The position numbers and the translations under genes are program-made. Below the pieces are notes generated by a model. That model worked only from the letters and a program-made list of their open reading frames with translations. It was not told where the DNA came from and did no database searches. This document shows, piece by piece, positions 1 through 8,429 of a stretch of DNA of 64,000 nucleotides. Source of the stretch: Streptomyces sp. NBC_00102 (GTDB lineage: Bacteria; Actinomycetota; Actinomycetes; Streptomycetales; Streptomycetaceae); the NCBI RefSeq assembly GCF_026343115.1, contig NZ_JAPEMC010000002.1:310001-374000 (forward strand), written 5' to 3'. Each line of letters starts with the position of its first letter. Position 1 is the first letter of the stretch.

Positions 1-1
1 G

Positions 2-352
2 CCGCGCTTCGCCCAGGAGGGCCAGTCCGTCTACCGCTGGGCCACCACCCAGCTGCCGCCCATCGCGCGCAGCGTGTGCGAGAAGGCGGGGATCGCCCCC
101 GAGGACCTGGCGGCGGTCGTCCTCCACCAGGCCAACCTCCGGATCATCGAACCGGTGGCCCGCAAGATCGGCGCCGTCAACGCGGTCGTCGCCCGGGACG
201 TGGTGGACTCCGGGAACACCTCCGCGGCGTCCATCCCCATGGCGCTCTCCAAGCTGGTGGAGCGGGGTGAGATCGAGAGCGGCGCGCCGGTCCTGCTCTT
301 CGGCTTCGGCGGCAACCTCTCCTACGCCGGCCAGGTCATCCGCTGCCCGTGA
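2..352 (+). CDS. fabH: Beta-ketoacyl-ACP synthase III, C-terminal part (partial at left edge)
   Basis: This is the C-terminal ~116 residues of a KAS III (FabH-type) condensing enzyme, which starts fatty-acid or polyketide chains by condensing an acyl-CoA with malonyl-ACP in the cytoplasm. The gene begins before the window, and the frame is open from base 2 to the TGA at 350-352. Two family signatures are visible: HQAN, carrying the catalytic histidine, and GNTSAASIP, carrying the catalytic asparagine. They are followed by the usual glycine-rich end (FGFGGNLSYAGQV). The active-site cysteine lies outside the window. Streptomyces carry several FabH paralogues, so whether this is the housekeeping enzyme or a secondary paralogue cannot be settled here; the next gene is a regulator, not fabD/acpP/fabF, which favours a paralogue. 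Confidence 0.88.
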   Translation, partial: PRFAQEGQSVYRWATTQLPPIARSVCEKAGIAPEDLAAVVLHQANLRIIEPVARKIGAVNAVVARDVVDSGNTSAASIPMALSKLVERGEIESGAPVLLFGFGGNLSYAGQVIRCP

Positions 353-409
353 GACACCCGCCGTCCACGCGTCGTCCCCGTCCATGAGACAGCTGTGTGC
401 GTGCGGATC

Positions 410-438
410 TTGATCAGTAGACTGTAGACGATAAGCAA
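410..438 (+). promoter_or_regulatory. Candidate GntR operator/promoter
   Basis: A direct repeat GTAGAC-T-GTAGAC (417-422 and 424-429) lies about 40 bp upstream of the GntR-family start codon. A possible -35 hexamer TTGATC (410-415) precedes it and A/T-rich sequence follows. FCD-type GntR regulators often control themselves through TCTAC/GTAGA-like sites, so autoregulation is plausible, but this is inference. Confidence 0.35.
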
Positions 439-465
439 TTACTCGCCGCCCGGAGGGGGAGCGCG

Positions 466-1143
466 ATGTTGTTTGCAGGACTGCCGCAGGGGGCCGTGCC
501 GAAGCTGGAGCGACCGGGCCCGTTGCGCGAACGCGTGTACGAGGCACTGCTCGAACTCATCACCGTCCGCGCTCTCCAGCCCGGTCAGCATCTGGTGGAG
601 AGCGAGCTGGCCGGCCAGCTCGGCGTGTCCCGGCAGCCGGTGCGCGAGGCGCTCCAGCGGCTCAACACCGAGGGCTGGGTCGATCTGCGTCCCGCCCAGG
701 GCGCGTTCGTGCACGAGCCGACCGAGGAGGAGGCCGACCAGCTGCTCTCGGTCCGCACCCTGCTGGAGGCCGAGGCCGGCCGGCTGGCGGCGGCCAACGC
801 GGACGAGGACGGCGTCGCGGCGCTGGAGGCTCTCTGTGACCGGGGCGAGGCCGCGGTCGCGGAGGACGACGTCGACCTCGCGGTCGCACTGAACGCCGAA
901 TTCCACGCCAAGGTCATGGAGCTGGCCGGCAACGTCGTGCTGTCGGCCCTCGCGGCCCAGGTCGGGCGCCGGGTCCGCTGGTACTACACGCCGGTGGCCC
1001 GGCGCCGCGGGAAGCAGTCCTGGATCGAGCACCGTGAGCTGATCGCCGCCATCGCCACCCACGACGAGCGGCGCGCCATGGAGAACATGCGGGCGCACAC
1101 GGAACACACCCGCCGGACGTACCACCAGCGCGAAAAGGGCTGA
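466..1143 (+). CDS. GntR-family transcriptional regulator, FCD (FadR-like) subgroup
   Basis: A 225-aa cytoplasmic repressor-type regulator. The N-terminal winged helix-turn-helix spans about residues 20-90, with the GntR signature SELAGQLGVSRQPVREAL. The C-terminal all-helical FCD ligand domain spans about residues 98-215 and contains the expected Asp/His ligand positions (NAEFHAKV, IEHRELI). FCD regulators bind small organic acids. The ATG at 466 is well supported by the purine-rich GGAGGGGGA at 452-460. It stands alone between the ketoacyl synthase and a convergent membrane-protein gene, so no target can be named from context beyond possible self-control. Confidence 0.9.
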   Translation: MLFAGLPQGAVPKLERPGPLRERVYEALLELITVRALQPGQHLVESELAGQLGVSRQPVREALQRLNTEGWVDLRPAQGAFVHEPTEEEADQLLSVRTLLEAEAGRLAAANADEDGVAALEALCDRGEAAVAEDDVDLAVALNAEFHAKVMELAGNVVLSALAAQVGRRVRWYYTPVARRRGKQSWIEHRELIAAIATHDERRAMENMRAHTEHTRRTYHQREKG

Positions 1144-1231
1144 CCGGCCGCGGCATCCCGGGGCGGGCCGACCGTCCCGGGCGGGGGCGGTGGCCGGTCA
1201 GCGTCGGCAGCAGTTCCGCATCGGCGGCCGG

Positions 1232-2602
1232 TCAGCCGATTCCCTTCCGGTCCGGAACCAGCGAGAACGTCCGCTCTGCGTGCTCCGGCGACGTCCGCTC
1301 CACCGCCAGGACCAGGAGCGCGCGGTGCCTGAGCAGCGGCGCCGCACGCTCCTGAGGCACGACCAGCAACAGATCGTCCAGGCCGGCCAGCACGCGCCTC
1401 GTGACCTGCGGTCCCGCCTCCGGCACACACCGCCTGACCTCCTCGAACGCCAGATCCACGAGATCCGCCCAGTCCGGCGTCTCCACCACCAGCCGCACCT
1501 CGCCCCGGTGGTCGCGATGGCGCACCGTACCGAGAGGCCGGTGCGCCAGAGCCGCCAGGAACTGCACCGTCCGGTCCAGGCACTGCACCGCGGTGGTCGG
1601 GTCGTTCACGGCGGCGGACAGGGCGTGCAGCGCGATGTCCGTGAGCTGCCGCAGACCGAACGACGGATCGCGCCGCAGCGTCCGCTCGACACCCACCGAC
1701 ACCGCGTCACCCGGTACGGTGCGCCCCGAACCGCCCCCGTCGCCCCCGGTGCCCCCGCCGTCCCCGCCGTGCACCGCCAGCAGAGGCATCCCGGGCACCA
1801 CGAAGTCGCCCATCCGTGGAAGCAGTCGCAGGACCACCCCGCGCCGCCGCGCCACCCCCACGAGCCGTACCGCGTCCACGTCCCGCAGCACCCCCGCCCG
1901 GCCTCCGTACGGCACCCTCCCGGACTCCGCCGGCAGAGGCAGAGGCAGCGGTGCCTGGCCGGGCGCCGTGGTGGCCTCCTCCCGGTGCTCCTCCTTCGGC
2001 TGGTGATCCAGCGCGCGCAGCGAGTCGTGGACGATCCGGTCGACGACCGGGCCGACCTGGAGCAGCCGCAGGGTGGACGACACGTAGGTGATGAAGAGCA
2101 GCAGACTCAGGGCGACCATGGCCAGGGTCAGCAGGCTCTGCAGCACCGGCACCGAGGTCAGTCGCGCGACCTCGGTCTCGCTCTCGTACGAGGTGAGGAC
2201 CAGCAACGAGAAGACGAAGGTCGCCAGGAACACCGTCAGGGTGAGCTTGGTGATCCGGCTCCGTACGAAGATCCGCACGATGCGTGGCGTCAGCTGCCCG
2301 CTCGCCATCTGGACCGCCACCAGCGAGATGCTGAAGACGACACCGATGAAGGTCATCATCGCCGCGCTGACGGTGGTCACGACCGTACGGGCGTCGTTGG
2401 CGAAGGAGGCCAGATCGCCCAGCTCCCGGTACGCCTTGTCGACCCGCAGATGCGTGACGATGGCCGAATCCAGCGTGGAGACCCCCCACCAGAGCATGAA
2501 GGCGCCCACGAGCCCCGCGGCCGGAGCGAACCAGAACGTGTCCCGCAGATGCTCGCGCAGGTCCGAGAGGGCGAAAGGGCGCAGGTGGTACCGGACATTC
2601 AT
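1232..2602 (-). CDS. DUF2254 predicted integral membrane protein
   Basis: A 456-aa protein when started at the ATG at 2602 (N-terminus MNVRYHLRPFAL). The frame stays open upstream to 2797, but that extension lacks membrane-protein character and would run up to the tRNA. Four or so hydrophobic segments in the first ~210 residues (for example WFAPAAGLVGAFMLWWG, MMTFIGVVFSISLVAVQMA and LATFVFSLLVLTSYE) are followed by a soluble C-terminal half. The conserved SGQLTPRIVR stretch between membrane segments is typical of DUF2254, a widespread family of unknown function. It is convergent with the GntR gene and has no obvious operon partner. A weak ribosome-binding site leaves the start uncertain. Confidence 0.8.
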   Translation of the reverse strand: MNVRYHLRPFALSDLREHLRDTFWFAPAAGLVGAFMLWWGVSTLDSAIVTHLRVDKAYRELGDLASFANDARTVVTTVSAAMMTFIGVVFSISLVAVQMASGQLTPRIVRIFVRSRITKLTLTVFLATFVFSLLVLTSYESETEVARLTSVPVLQSLLTLAMVALSLLLFITYVSSTLRLLQVGPVVDRIVHDSLRALDHQPKEEHREEATTAPGQAPLPLPLPAESGRVPYGGRAGVLRDVDAVRLVGVARRRGVVLRLLPRMGDFVVPGMPLLAVHGGDGGGTGGDGGGSGRTVPGDAVSVGVERTLRRDPSFGLRQLTDIALHALSAAVNDPTTAVQCLDRTVQFLAALAHRPLGTVRHRDHRGEVRLVVETPDWADLVDLAFEEVRRCVPEAGPQVTRRVLAGLDDLLLVVPQERAAPLLRHRALLVLAVERTSPEHAERTFSLVPDRKGIG

Positions 2603-2800
2603 GACCGCGAAGGTAGCCCGCACGACGGTGGGCACACGGGCGGTGACACACCGTACGGATGCGCGCCCAATGGTCCCCGAATCGCCCCCCCGGACCATCC
2701 AGCACCTCACTGACCACGGGAAACATGGTGATCGAGGGCCCAAACCCCTGGTATTGTTTTCTTTGTCGCCGCGGGGAACACCGCGAACGACAGACACCTT

Positions 2801-2888
2801 GTCCGGGTGGCGGAATGGCAGACGCGCTAGCTTGAGGTGCTAGTGCCCTTTATCGGGCGTGGGGGTTCAAGTCCCCCCTCGGACACCA
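2801..2888 (+). tRNA. tRNA-Leu, anticodon GAG
   Basis: A complete 88-nt class II tRNA. The acceptor stem GTCCGGG pairs with CTCGGAC (one G-U pair), followed by discriminator A and an encoded CCA at 2886-2888. The D-arm begins GCGGAATGG. The anticodon stem CTAGC/GCTAG encloses the loop TTGAGGT, giving anticodon GAG (2834-2836) for CUC codons. There is a long variable arm with a GCCC/GGGC stem and a T-arm GGGGGTTCAAGTCCCCC. The long variable arm and leucine anticodon make the identity secure. Confidence 0.97.
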
Positions 2889-2902
2889 TGGTCAACCGAC
2901 CA

Positions 2903-2949
2903 GACAGAGCCGGTCGAAGCGAGAGTGTGTCGCTTCGACCGGCTCTGTC
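2903..2949 (+). terminator. Strong hairpin terminator of the tRNA-Leu transcript
   Basis: A perfect 20-bp inverted repeat (2903-2922 with 2930-2949) encloses the 7-nt loop GAGTGTG, 14 nt after the tRNA CCA end. It is followed by a G/T-rich tail rather than a long U-run, as is common in Streptomyces. Confidence 0.85.
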
Positions 2950-3529
2950 GTTGTGTCCGGCGTGGGGAGGTCCGCTGCCATCCGCGTGCCCGGCAGCAGT
3001 GACGCCTGGGACGGCGGCAGATCGGCCGGGCCGTGAATCCGAGCTGGTCCGCCTGCGGGGCGGTTGCCGGGCGCGGGGTGCCGGGGAGTTGCGGGGAAGC
3101 GGCTGGCCATCACGAATCGTCGGGGCCGGGTGGTCATGGTGCATCGGGAAGACCCGCGGCAGGGCGAGAAGCGGTGCGCCGCGACGGTGTCCATGCCGCT
3201 GTTGCGTCCGAGGCCGCGGGAGCGAGCCGTGAAGGGTGCCGACAGGGATGGGCAGGGATGGGCCTCGCGGAACGCCATGAAACAGCAGTTGTGCCGCACG
3301 TCTGAGATCTCGCCCCACTGTGGGCTCACTGTCTTGCACGCGGAGGGGGGCGGGACCGGGATCGCCCTCGCGGCCAAGGACCCGCGAACGGCTGAAGGTG
3401 CTCCGGTCCTCGTGGAAGGCGAATGGGTTTTCCTGACGACGACCCCGCCGGCTCAGAGGTTCGCAGCAGCTATGAGCGGCCGAGAACTTCGTCGGCTGGA
3501 AATCCGGCGCTGGATTGGTTGGGTGAGGC
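2950..3529. other. Intergenic stretch without a convincing gene
   Basis: About 580 bp between the tRNA terminator and the small gene at 3530. A plus-strand frame is open from 3064 to 3546, but its codon use is unlike a Streptomyces gene and it has no ribosome-binding site. Its last ~70 codons vaguely resemble a DUF397-like pattern (ALAAKDPRT...GAPVLVEGEWVFL), which could be a decayed gene. Nothing firmer can be supported. Confidence 0.4.
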
Positions 3530-3883
3530 ATGAAGAGAATGTCTGAAGACGAGTACTGCCTCCACGTCAACGCCCGGGAAGGGGCGCTGCTGTGGATGAT
3601 ACTCGCCGATCGTGCACAAAGTGAGGACGAAGGCGATTGGATTCAATATGTTCCAGTCTTCGCCAAACTGATCGAGTGCTGGTCGCGTAAGGGATTTGTG
3701 CGGCTTTTCCGAGGTACTGAATTCCCGGTTGACGCCAGTGGCGAAGAGGTCCCCATCGGAAAAATATCTGACCTGCTCGGAAGGGCGAGCAGTTGGGCCT
3801 ATGTGGAGGAACATCAACCAGCAATCTGCGTCGTGCTGGGGGACCGTGATCTCGTGGAGCTGGAGGAAGGTATGTGTGACTGA
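3530..3883 (+). CDS. Small orphan protein of unknown function in lower-GC DNA
   Basis: A 117-aa acidic, soluble protein with no signal peptide or membrane segment and no domain I can name. It has features of a compact folded protein: aromatic-rich patches such as GALLWMILADR, a central GEEVPIGKISDLLGRASSW and a C-terminal VVLGDRDLVELEEG. Codon use is markedly less GC-biased than its neighbours (ATA, TTT, AAA and AAT codons all occur), suggesting recent acquisition. A second ATG at 3539 is an alternative start. Small acidic solo proteins of this kind in actinomycetes are sometimes polymorphic-toxin immunity proteins, but no toxin gene is nearby and no function is assigned. Confidence 0.6.
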   Translation: MKRMSEDEYCLHVNAREGALLWMILADRAQSEDEGDWIQYVPVFAKLIECWSRKGFVRLFRGTEFPVDASGEEVPIGKISDLLGRASSWAYVEEHQPAICVVLGDRDLVELEEGMCD

Positions 3884-4306
3884 CTCCGCTCTGCCCTCTT
3901 GAGATAATTGCTGCGACCGTGCGGACGAAGATTTGAATCTCCGGGGCATGGCAGGGGATATGTGTGGCAGGCGCATCAGACGGTGCCGACTTGCGCGGCG
4001 TTCCGTGACCGCTCGCGCTGCTATTAAGGTGTGACCTCGCGGTTTTCGATTTGGGTGCAGTCCGCCCCAGGGAAATGCTGTGATCGAGCGGTCCGCGCAG
4101 ACCGACCGAACCGGAGCGACCGCAGCCCTCCCGGGGCGACAGTTCGTCGCTCCGACCGACTTCCTTCGCGTATGCGACGTGGTCCGGGCCCGCCGTGGGT
4201 CCGCTGGGCCAAGAGGTCTGCACTCCCGAGGGGAGACCGCCCGTGTGTCCGCCACTCCAGGAGGTCAGGATTGGAGAAGCCCGATGCGGGTGCGGTCTCT
4301 AGCCTG
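3884..4306. other. Gene-free stretch upstream of the VOC gene
   Basis: About 420 bp. The first ~150 bp keep the lower GC of the preceding gene, then composition returns to normal. Open frames here have no start signals and low-complexity Arg/Pro/Ser-rich translations. I see no RNA gene or repeat. Confidence 0.5.
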
Positions 4307-4312
4307 ATGTTC

Positions 4313-4975
4313 ATGGGAACCACCACTGACACCAAGCCCGGGGCCTCGCTCTCCTCCGTCACCCTGGAGGTGGCCGACGTCGAGGAGGCCCGCCGCTTCT
4401 ACAGCGCCTTCGGCGTGGACGCCTACATCCGGCTGCGCGCCTGCGAGGAGGCGGACGGGGCCGGGTTCCGTGGCTTCACGCTGGCGCTCACCGTGTCCGG
4501 GCCGGCCACCGTCGACGGCTTCGTCGCCACGGCCGTGGCCGCCGGCGCCACCGTGCTGAAGCCCGCCACCAAGTCGCTGTGGGGCTACGGCGGTGTCGTA
4601 CGGGCCCCGGACGGAGCGATCTGGAAGATCGCGACCTCGGCCAGGAAGGACACCGGACACGTCACCCGAACCGTCGACGAGGTCGTCCTGCTTCTCGGTG
4701 TCCAGGACGTGAAGGCCACCAGGCAGTTCTACGTCGACCGGGGGCTGACCGTGGGCAAGAGCTTCGGCGGGAAGTACGCCGAGTTCCTCCCCGCCGACTC
4801 CGACCCCGTCAAGCTGGCCCTCTACAAGCGCCGCGCCCTCGCCAAGGACCTCGGCGTCCCCGACGACACGACCACCTTCCACGGAATCGTCCTCGGCAGC
4901 GCCAATGGCGCTTTCACGGACCCCGACGGGTTCACCTGGGAGCCCACCGCGCCCGCCGACGCCGCCCGGTCCTGA
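4313..4975 (+). CDS. VOC (glyoxalase/bleomycin-resistance superfamily) protein, two-domain
   Basis: A 220-aa protein with two tandem VOC modules. The first begins LSSVTLEVADVEEARRFYSA and ends near GYGGVVRAPDGAIWKIA; the second begins DEVVLLLGVQDVKATRQFYV and ends FTDPDGFTWEPT. Each shows the beta-alpha-beta-beta-beta pattern with the characteristic ADVEEARRFY and PDG.W elements. Members bind metals or small ligands and act as dioxygenases, glyoxalases or resistance proteins; the substrate here is unknown. ATG at 4307 and 4313 are both in frame. Neither has a clear Shine-Dalgarno sequence and TAGCCT sits just upstream, so the message may be leaderless. Confidence 0.8.
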   Translation: MGTTTDTKPGASLSSVTLEVADVEEARRFYSAFGVDAYIRLRACEEADGAGFRGFTLALTVSGPATVDGFVATAVAAGATVLKPATKSLWGYGGVVRAPDGAIWKIATSARKDTGHVTRTVDEVVLLLGVQDVKATRQFYVDRGLTVGKSFGGKYAEFLPADSDPVKLALYKRRALAKDLGVPDDTTTFHGIVLGSANGAFTDPDGFTWEPTAPADAARS

Positions 4976-5075
4976 TCCTGGCCAGTCCAGATCCTGCCCG
5001 TCCGCCCGGTTCCGGTTCTGCCCGGTTCTGATCCGACGCACCCCCGCACCTTTCCCGTACGAGAGAGCCTCTGCC

Positions 5076-5283
5076 ATGCCGTCGACGAAGTCCGACGAGA
5101 ACTGCAGCGGAATCACCGCCGAGGAGCGGGCCGCGATGAAGGACCACGCGCGCGAGGAGAAGAAGACGGCCTCCCGCTCGGTTCGTCCCGCGCGGAGAAG
5201 GAGGCGGCCGCGGAACAGAACGCACTCGCGAAGAACGCCGAGATGCAGGACGCCGACCATGCTCTTGCCGAGCGCACCCACCA
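5076..5283 (+). pseudogene. Frameshifted, truncated DUF1801/iron-chaperone-like gene
   Basis: The ATG at 5076 opens a reading frame (MPSTKSD...ITAEERAAMKDHAREEKKTASRS) that matches the N-terminus of actinobacterial DUF1801-type proteins as I remember them. The continuation (GSSRAEKEAAAEQNALAKN then MQDADHALAER) is in another frame from about 5180. Inserting a single G near 5180 joins the two halves seamlessly, so a one-base deletion is the simplest explanation. The family should then run on for roughly 80-100 more residues (ALI...WYGMPAY...), but homology stops near 5283, shortly before the convergent MFS stop at 5302. The gene is therefore both frameshifted and missing its 3' half. Confidence 0.7.
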
Positions 5284-5301
5284 GGGATTTCGGGACAGCC
5301 C

Positions 5302-6825
5302 TTACGCGGGTTCGGCAGGAGTGGCAGAGGCGACGTCCGGGACCGCGGGGGCGGGGGGCCCGGAGCGGAGCACGAGTCCGCAGATGACCGCGCCCGCGGC
5401 GAAGATCGACCCGGCCCAGGTGAAGGCCACGACGTAGCTGTGGATCGCCGCGTTGGCCTCGTTGACCGGGGTCGGAGCCCGCCCGACCAGGTAGGCGGTC
5501 AACGCGGAGGCGGCCAGTGAGTTGAGCAGCGACGTGCCGATCGAGCCGCCGATCTGCTGCATCGTCTGCACGGTGGCCGAGGCAACCCCCGCGTCGACCG
5601 GCCGTACACCGGAGGTGGCGGTGTTCATCGAGGGGGCCATGACGGAGCCGATGCCGAAGCCCACGAGCAGCAGCGGACCGAGGATGTCTGCGGCGTAGGT
5701 GCTGTGCAGGGTGATGCCGGTCAGCCAGAACATTCCGCCGCAGGCGACGAGCATCCCGGAGACGGCCAGGACGCGTGGGCCGAACTTCGGGAGCAGCTTG
5801 ATGTTGGACGCCGTGGAGGCGCACATCAGAGCGGCCACCATGGGAAGGAACACCAGCCCGGTCTTGACGGGTGAGTAGCGCAGGATCTGCTGCAGGTAGT
5901 AGGTCAGGAACAGGAAGACGCCGAACATCCCCACCCCCACGATGAACACGCCGATGAAGGAGCCGGCCCGGTTCCGGTCGCGCAGGACCCGCAGCGGCAG
6001 CAGCGGGCTGGTGGCGCGGGTCTGCCACCAGAAGAATCCGGCGATCAACACCGCGCCGGCCACGAGAAAGCCCCAGGTGCCGGGCGCGCTCCAGGGATGC
6101 GATTCGGCCTCGGAGAACCCGTAGACCACGCAGAACAGGCCTGCGGAGATGATCGCGGCACCGAGAAGATCCAGTCGGGGCCGTTGCGCGGACGGTCCCT
6201 TGCGGGGGATCAGCATGAGCGCGCCGGTGATGGCGGCGACGCTGATGGCGACGTTCACCAGCAGGGTCCAGCGCCAGCTGAGGTATTCGGTCAGCACACC
6301 GCCGAGCAGCAGGCCGATCGCCGCGCCGGAGCCGGCGATGCCGCCGAAGACGGCGAACGCGGTGCCGCGTTCCTTGGGCTTGGTGTAGGTCGTGGTCAGC
6401 AGCGACAGAGCGGCCGGGGCCAGGATCGCCCCGGCCGCGCCCTGCAGCGCACGGGCGAGGACCAGGACCGCGAAGGAGGGGGAGACGCCGCCGAGCAACG
6501 AAGCCGCGGCGAACGCGGCCAGGCCCGTCAGGAAGGTCTTGCGTTGCCCGATCAGGTCGGAGATCCGCCCCGAGAGCAGGAGGAGGCTGCCGAAGGCGAG
6601 GGAGTAGGCGGTGATGACCCACTGCCGGGATCCGTTGGAGAATCCCAGGTCCTCCTGCGCCTGGGGCAGCGCGATGTTCACGATGCTCACGTCGAGCACG
6701 ATCATCAACTGGGCCAGGCCGACCACACCCAGGATCAGCCAATGTCCGGAAGGCCGTGCATCACCCGCCGTCGCCCCGTGCCTCTCCCCGGAGGCCGCCG
6801 GCAGCGAGCCCTTCGCGTCGGTCAT
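5302..6825 (-). CDS. MFS drug-efflux transporter, DHA2 (EmrB/QacA) type
   Basis: A 507-aa protein with about 14 hydrophobic segments, the size and topology of the DHA2 proton-coupled multidrug exporters of the cytoplasmic membrane. Diagnostic motifs are VLDVSIVNIALP in TM1 (motif D1), GRISDLIGQRKTFL after TM2 (motif A) and LQGAAGAILAPAALSLL in TM4. The first 40 residues are a polar cytoplasmic tail. The start at 6825 (MTDAKG) is preceded by GAGGAT in a good ribosome-binding position, preferable to the longer frame start at 6879. No TetR or MarR regulator is adjacent, so the substrate cannot be inferred. Its 3' end abuts the truncated pseudogene. Confidence 0.9.
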   Translation of the reverse strand: MTDAKGSLPAASGERHGATAGDARPSGHWLILGVVGLAQLMIVLDVSIVNIALPQAQEDLGFSNGSRQWVITAYSLAFGSLLLLSGRISDLIGQRKTFLTGLAAFAAASLLGGVSPSFAVLVLARALQGAAGAILAPAALSLLTTTYTKPKERGTAFAVFGGIAGSGAAIGLLLGGVLTEYLSWRWTLLVNVAISVAAITGALMLIPRKGPSAQRPRLDLLGAAIISAGLFCVVYGFSEAESHPWSAPGTWGFLVAGAVLIAGFFWWQTRATSPLLPLRVLRDRNRAGSFIGVFIVGVGMFGVFLFLTYYLQQILRYSPVKTGLVFLPMVAALMCASTASNIKLLPKFGPRVLAVSGMLVACGGMFWLTGITLHSTYAADILGPLLLVGFGIGSVMAPSMNTATSGVRPVDAGVASATVQTMQQIGGSIGTSLLNSLAASALTAYLVGRAPTPVNEANAAIHSYVVAFTWAGSIFAAGAVICGLVLRSGPPAPAVPDVASATPAEPA

Positions 6826-7039
6826 CGGACCATCCTCAAGCCGGCTGGTGGGAGGCCTCGCACCTGGTGGGCGGCACACGACTGGTGATGCTGTCCGTCA
6901 GGAGGCCGTACGTAACGTCACGACACAGCCTCACACGGTGGCGCGACCGCCGCAGGGCGACGTCGGGGCCGCCGGTCGACCGGACGGGTTCGGGCCCGTG
7001 CCGGTCGTGCCGCACCCGGTCGGACCCGGCGCCGTCCCG

Positions 7040-8191
7040 TCAGGGCAGCTCCGCCGCCTGCGGCGTGCTCCCCACCGGGAGCACGGACGCCATGCCGAGC
7101 CCGGCCTCAGCGGTCAGAGGCGTGAGCGCGGGCGGCGGCGGTGGCGCCTGCGTCCGCTGGTGCGGGAATGCCGGGAGCAGGGCGCGCGGTCCGGGGACCA
7201 CCGCGTAGTCGGAACCGAGGAAGTCCGGGGTCAGCTCGCCGGGGTCGTCGCCGAGCGCGAGGCGCACGGCAGCCCACGGTGCGTTGAGGCCGCACTCGGA
7301 GAGCTGGTGCAGGCCGCCGGCGGGGCGGGTGTTGACGTCCATCAGGACGGGCTCGCCCGCGTGCGTGCGGAACTGGATGTTCGTCAGCCCGTGCAGACCG
7401 AAGGACCGGGCGATCAGGCGGGCCGGCTCGATCCACGCGGGGTCGAGCGTGAAGCCGCGCCGCCGGCCGTTCTTCGTGCGGCCCACCGCCAGCCGGACCT
7501 CTCCGTCGGGGCCGGTGAGGCAGTCGACCGAGACCTCCGGCTCGTCCAGGCGGGGCATCACCAGCCAGTCGACGGACCGCTCGGTGCGCCGCAGCGCCCG
7601 GGTCACCAGCTCCAACGGCACGTACGGGCTGGGGAATCCGGTCAGGTGCAGCATGGAGAACGGCGCCCGGGTGATGATCCGGAACCCGACACCGCCCTCG
7701 CCGCCGGTCGGCTTGAAGCACGCCTTGCCGCCGTCCGCCTCGATGGCGTCCACCGCAGCGAGCAGCTGCTCCTCGTCGCGTACCCGCCACCAGGGCGGCA
7801 CCGGGACGCCGATCCGCCGCACGGTCTCGTACGCCACCGCCTTGTTCGCGAAGAGGCGTATCGCCTCGGCGGGCGGCGCGAGCAGGGCCGTCCCGAGCGC
7901 CGCGAAGTCCTCGCGGCGCGCCGCGAGGGCCGACTGGTGGAGGACGGGTACGAACACGTCGATGCCGCGCCGCGCGCACTGGTCGAGCGCGTACTCGACG
8001 TACGCGGCGGGCGACAGGTTCTCCGGTTCCGGCGCCGAGGTGTCGGCGGCCGCGAGTACCGGGGAGTCCGGGTCGGCGTGCGTGGCGTGGATCTCGACAG
8101 GACGGCCGTGCGGATTGCGCCGCAACTGATCCATGAAGAACACGTTCTCCGCGTACGTGCGGTTGAGCCAGACGCGTACGGGAGAGACCAT
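7040..8191 (-). CDS. ATP-grasp domain protein (carbamoyl-phosphate-synthase-like ligase fold)
   Basis: A 383-aa cytoplasmic protein. After an N-terminal pre-ATP-grasp region it contains an ATP-binding lysine/glycine-loop segment (KACFKPTGGEGGVGFRII), a central domain and a C-terminal metal-ligand motif, LMDVNTRPAGG, the ATP-grasp acidic-Asn-Arg triad. Such enzymes form an acyl phosphate and ligate it to an amine or thiol. Some free-standing actinomycete members act in peptide or amino-acid ligation or in tellurite/stress gene clusters, but none of those partners is present. The start at 8191 is supported by GGAAGG eight bases upstream, rather than 8269. The last ~45 residues are a Pro/Ala-rich tail. 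Confidence 0.8.
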   Translation of the reverse strand: MVSPVRVWLNRTYAENVFFMDQLRRNPHGRPVEIHATHADPDSPVLAAADTSAPEPENLSPAAYVEYALDQCARRGIDVFVPVLHQSALAARREDFAALGTALLAPPAEAIRLFANKAVAYETVRRIGVPVPPWWRVRDEEQLLAAVDAIEADGGKACFKPTGGEGGVGFRIITRAPFSMLHLTGFPSPYVPLELVTRALRRTERSVDWLVMPRLDEPEVSVDCLTGPDGEVRLAVGRTKNGRRRGFTLDPAWIEPARLIARSFGLHGLTNIQFRTHAGEPVLMDVNTRPAGGLHQLSECGLNAPWAAVRLALGDDPGELTPDFLGSDYAVVPGPRALLPAFPHQRTQAPPPPPALTPLTAEAGLGMASVLPVGSTPQAAELP

Positions 8192-8429
8192 GCAGGCCGC
8201 CTTCCGGGGTTGCGGACACGGCGGGGCAGGGCCGGATCCGACGGTGGGAGAGGGAGGGACACCCGCCACGCACGGTGCGGAGAACCGCAGGTGGGAGTGT
8301 TGGGGCGATCTTAGGGGGCGGGACGGCCCCGCATTGCTACGCGCGTGTTACGGATTCGGCCACGACCGCATCCGCGCAACTCCCGCCTCTTCCCATCCTC
8401 TTCACGGTCTCCTGCCGCCCGCAGCGTTC

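Noticed and set aside
1..352. Start of a polyketide or fatty-acid biosynthetic gene cluster
   Set aside because: Only the end of one KAS III gene is visible and no acyl carrier protein, ketoreductase or other biosynthetic gene follows it.
1143..1231. Terminator between the GntR and DUF2254 genes
   Set aside because: Short CCCGGG repeats are present, but no stem longer than about 6 bp forms around a reasonable loop.
2801..4030. Integrative element at tRNA-Leu
   Set aside because: No integrase, excisionase or repeat of the tRNA 3' end is visible in the window; only composition hints at transfer.
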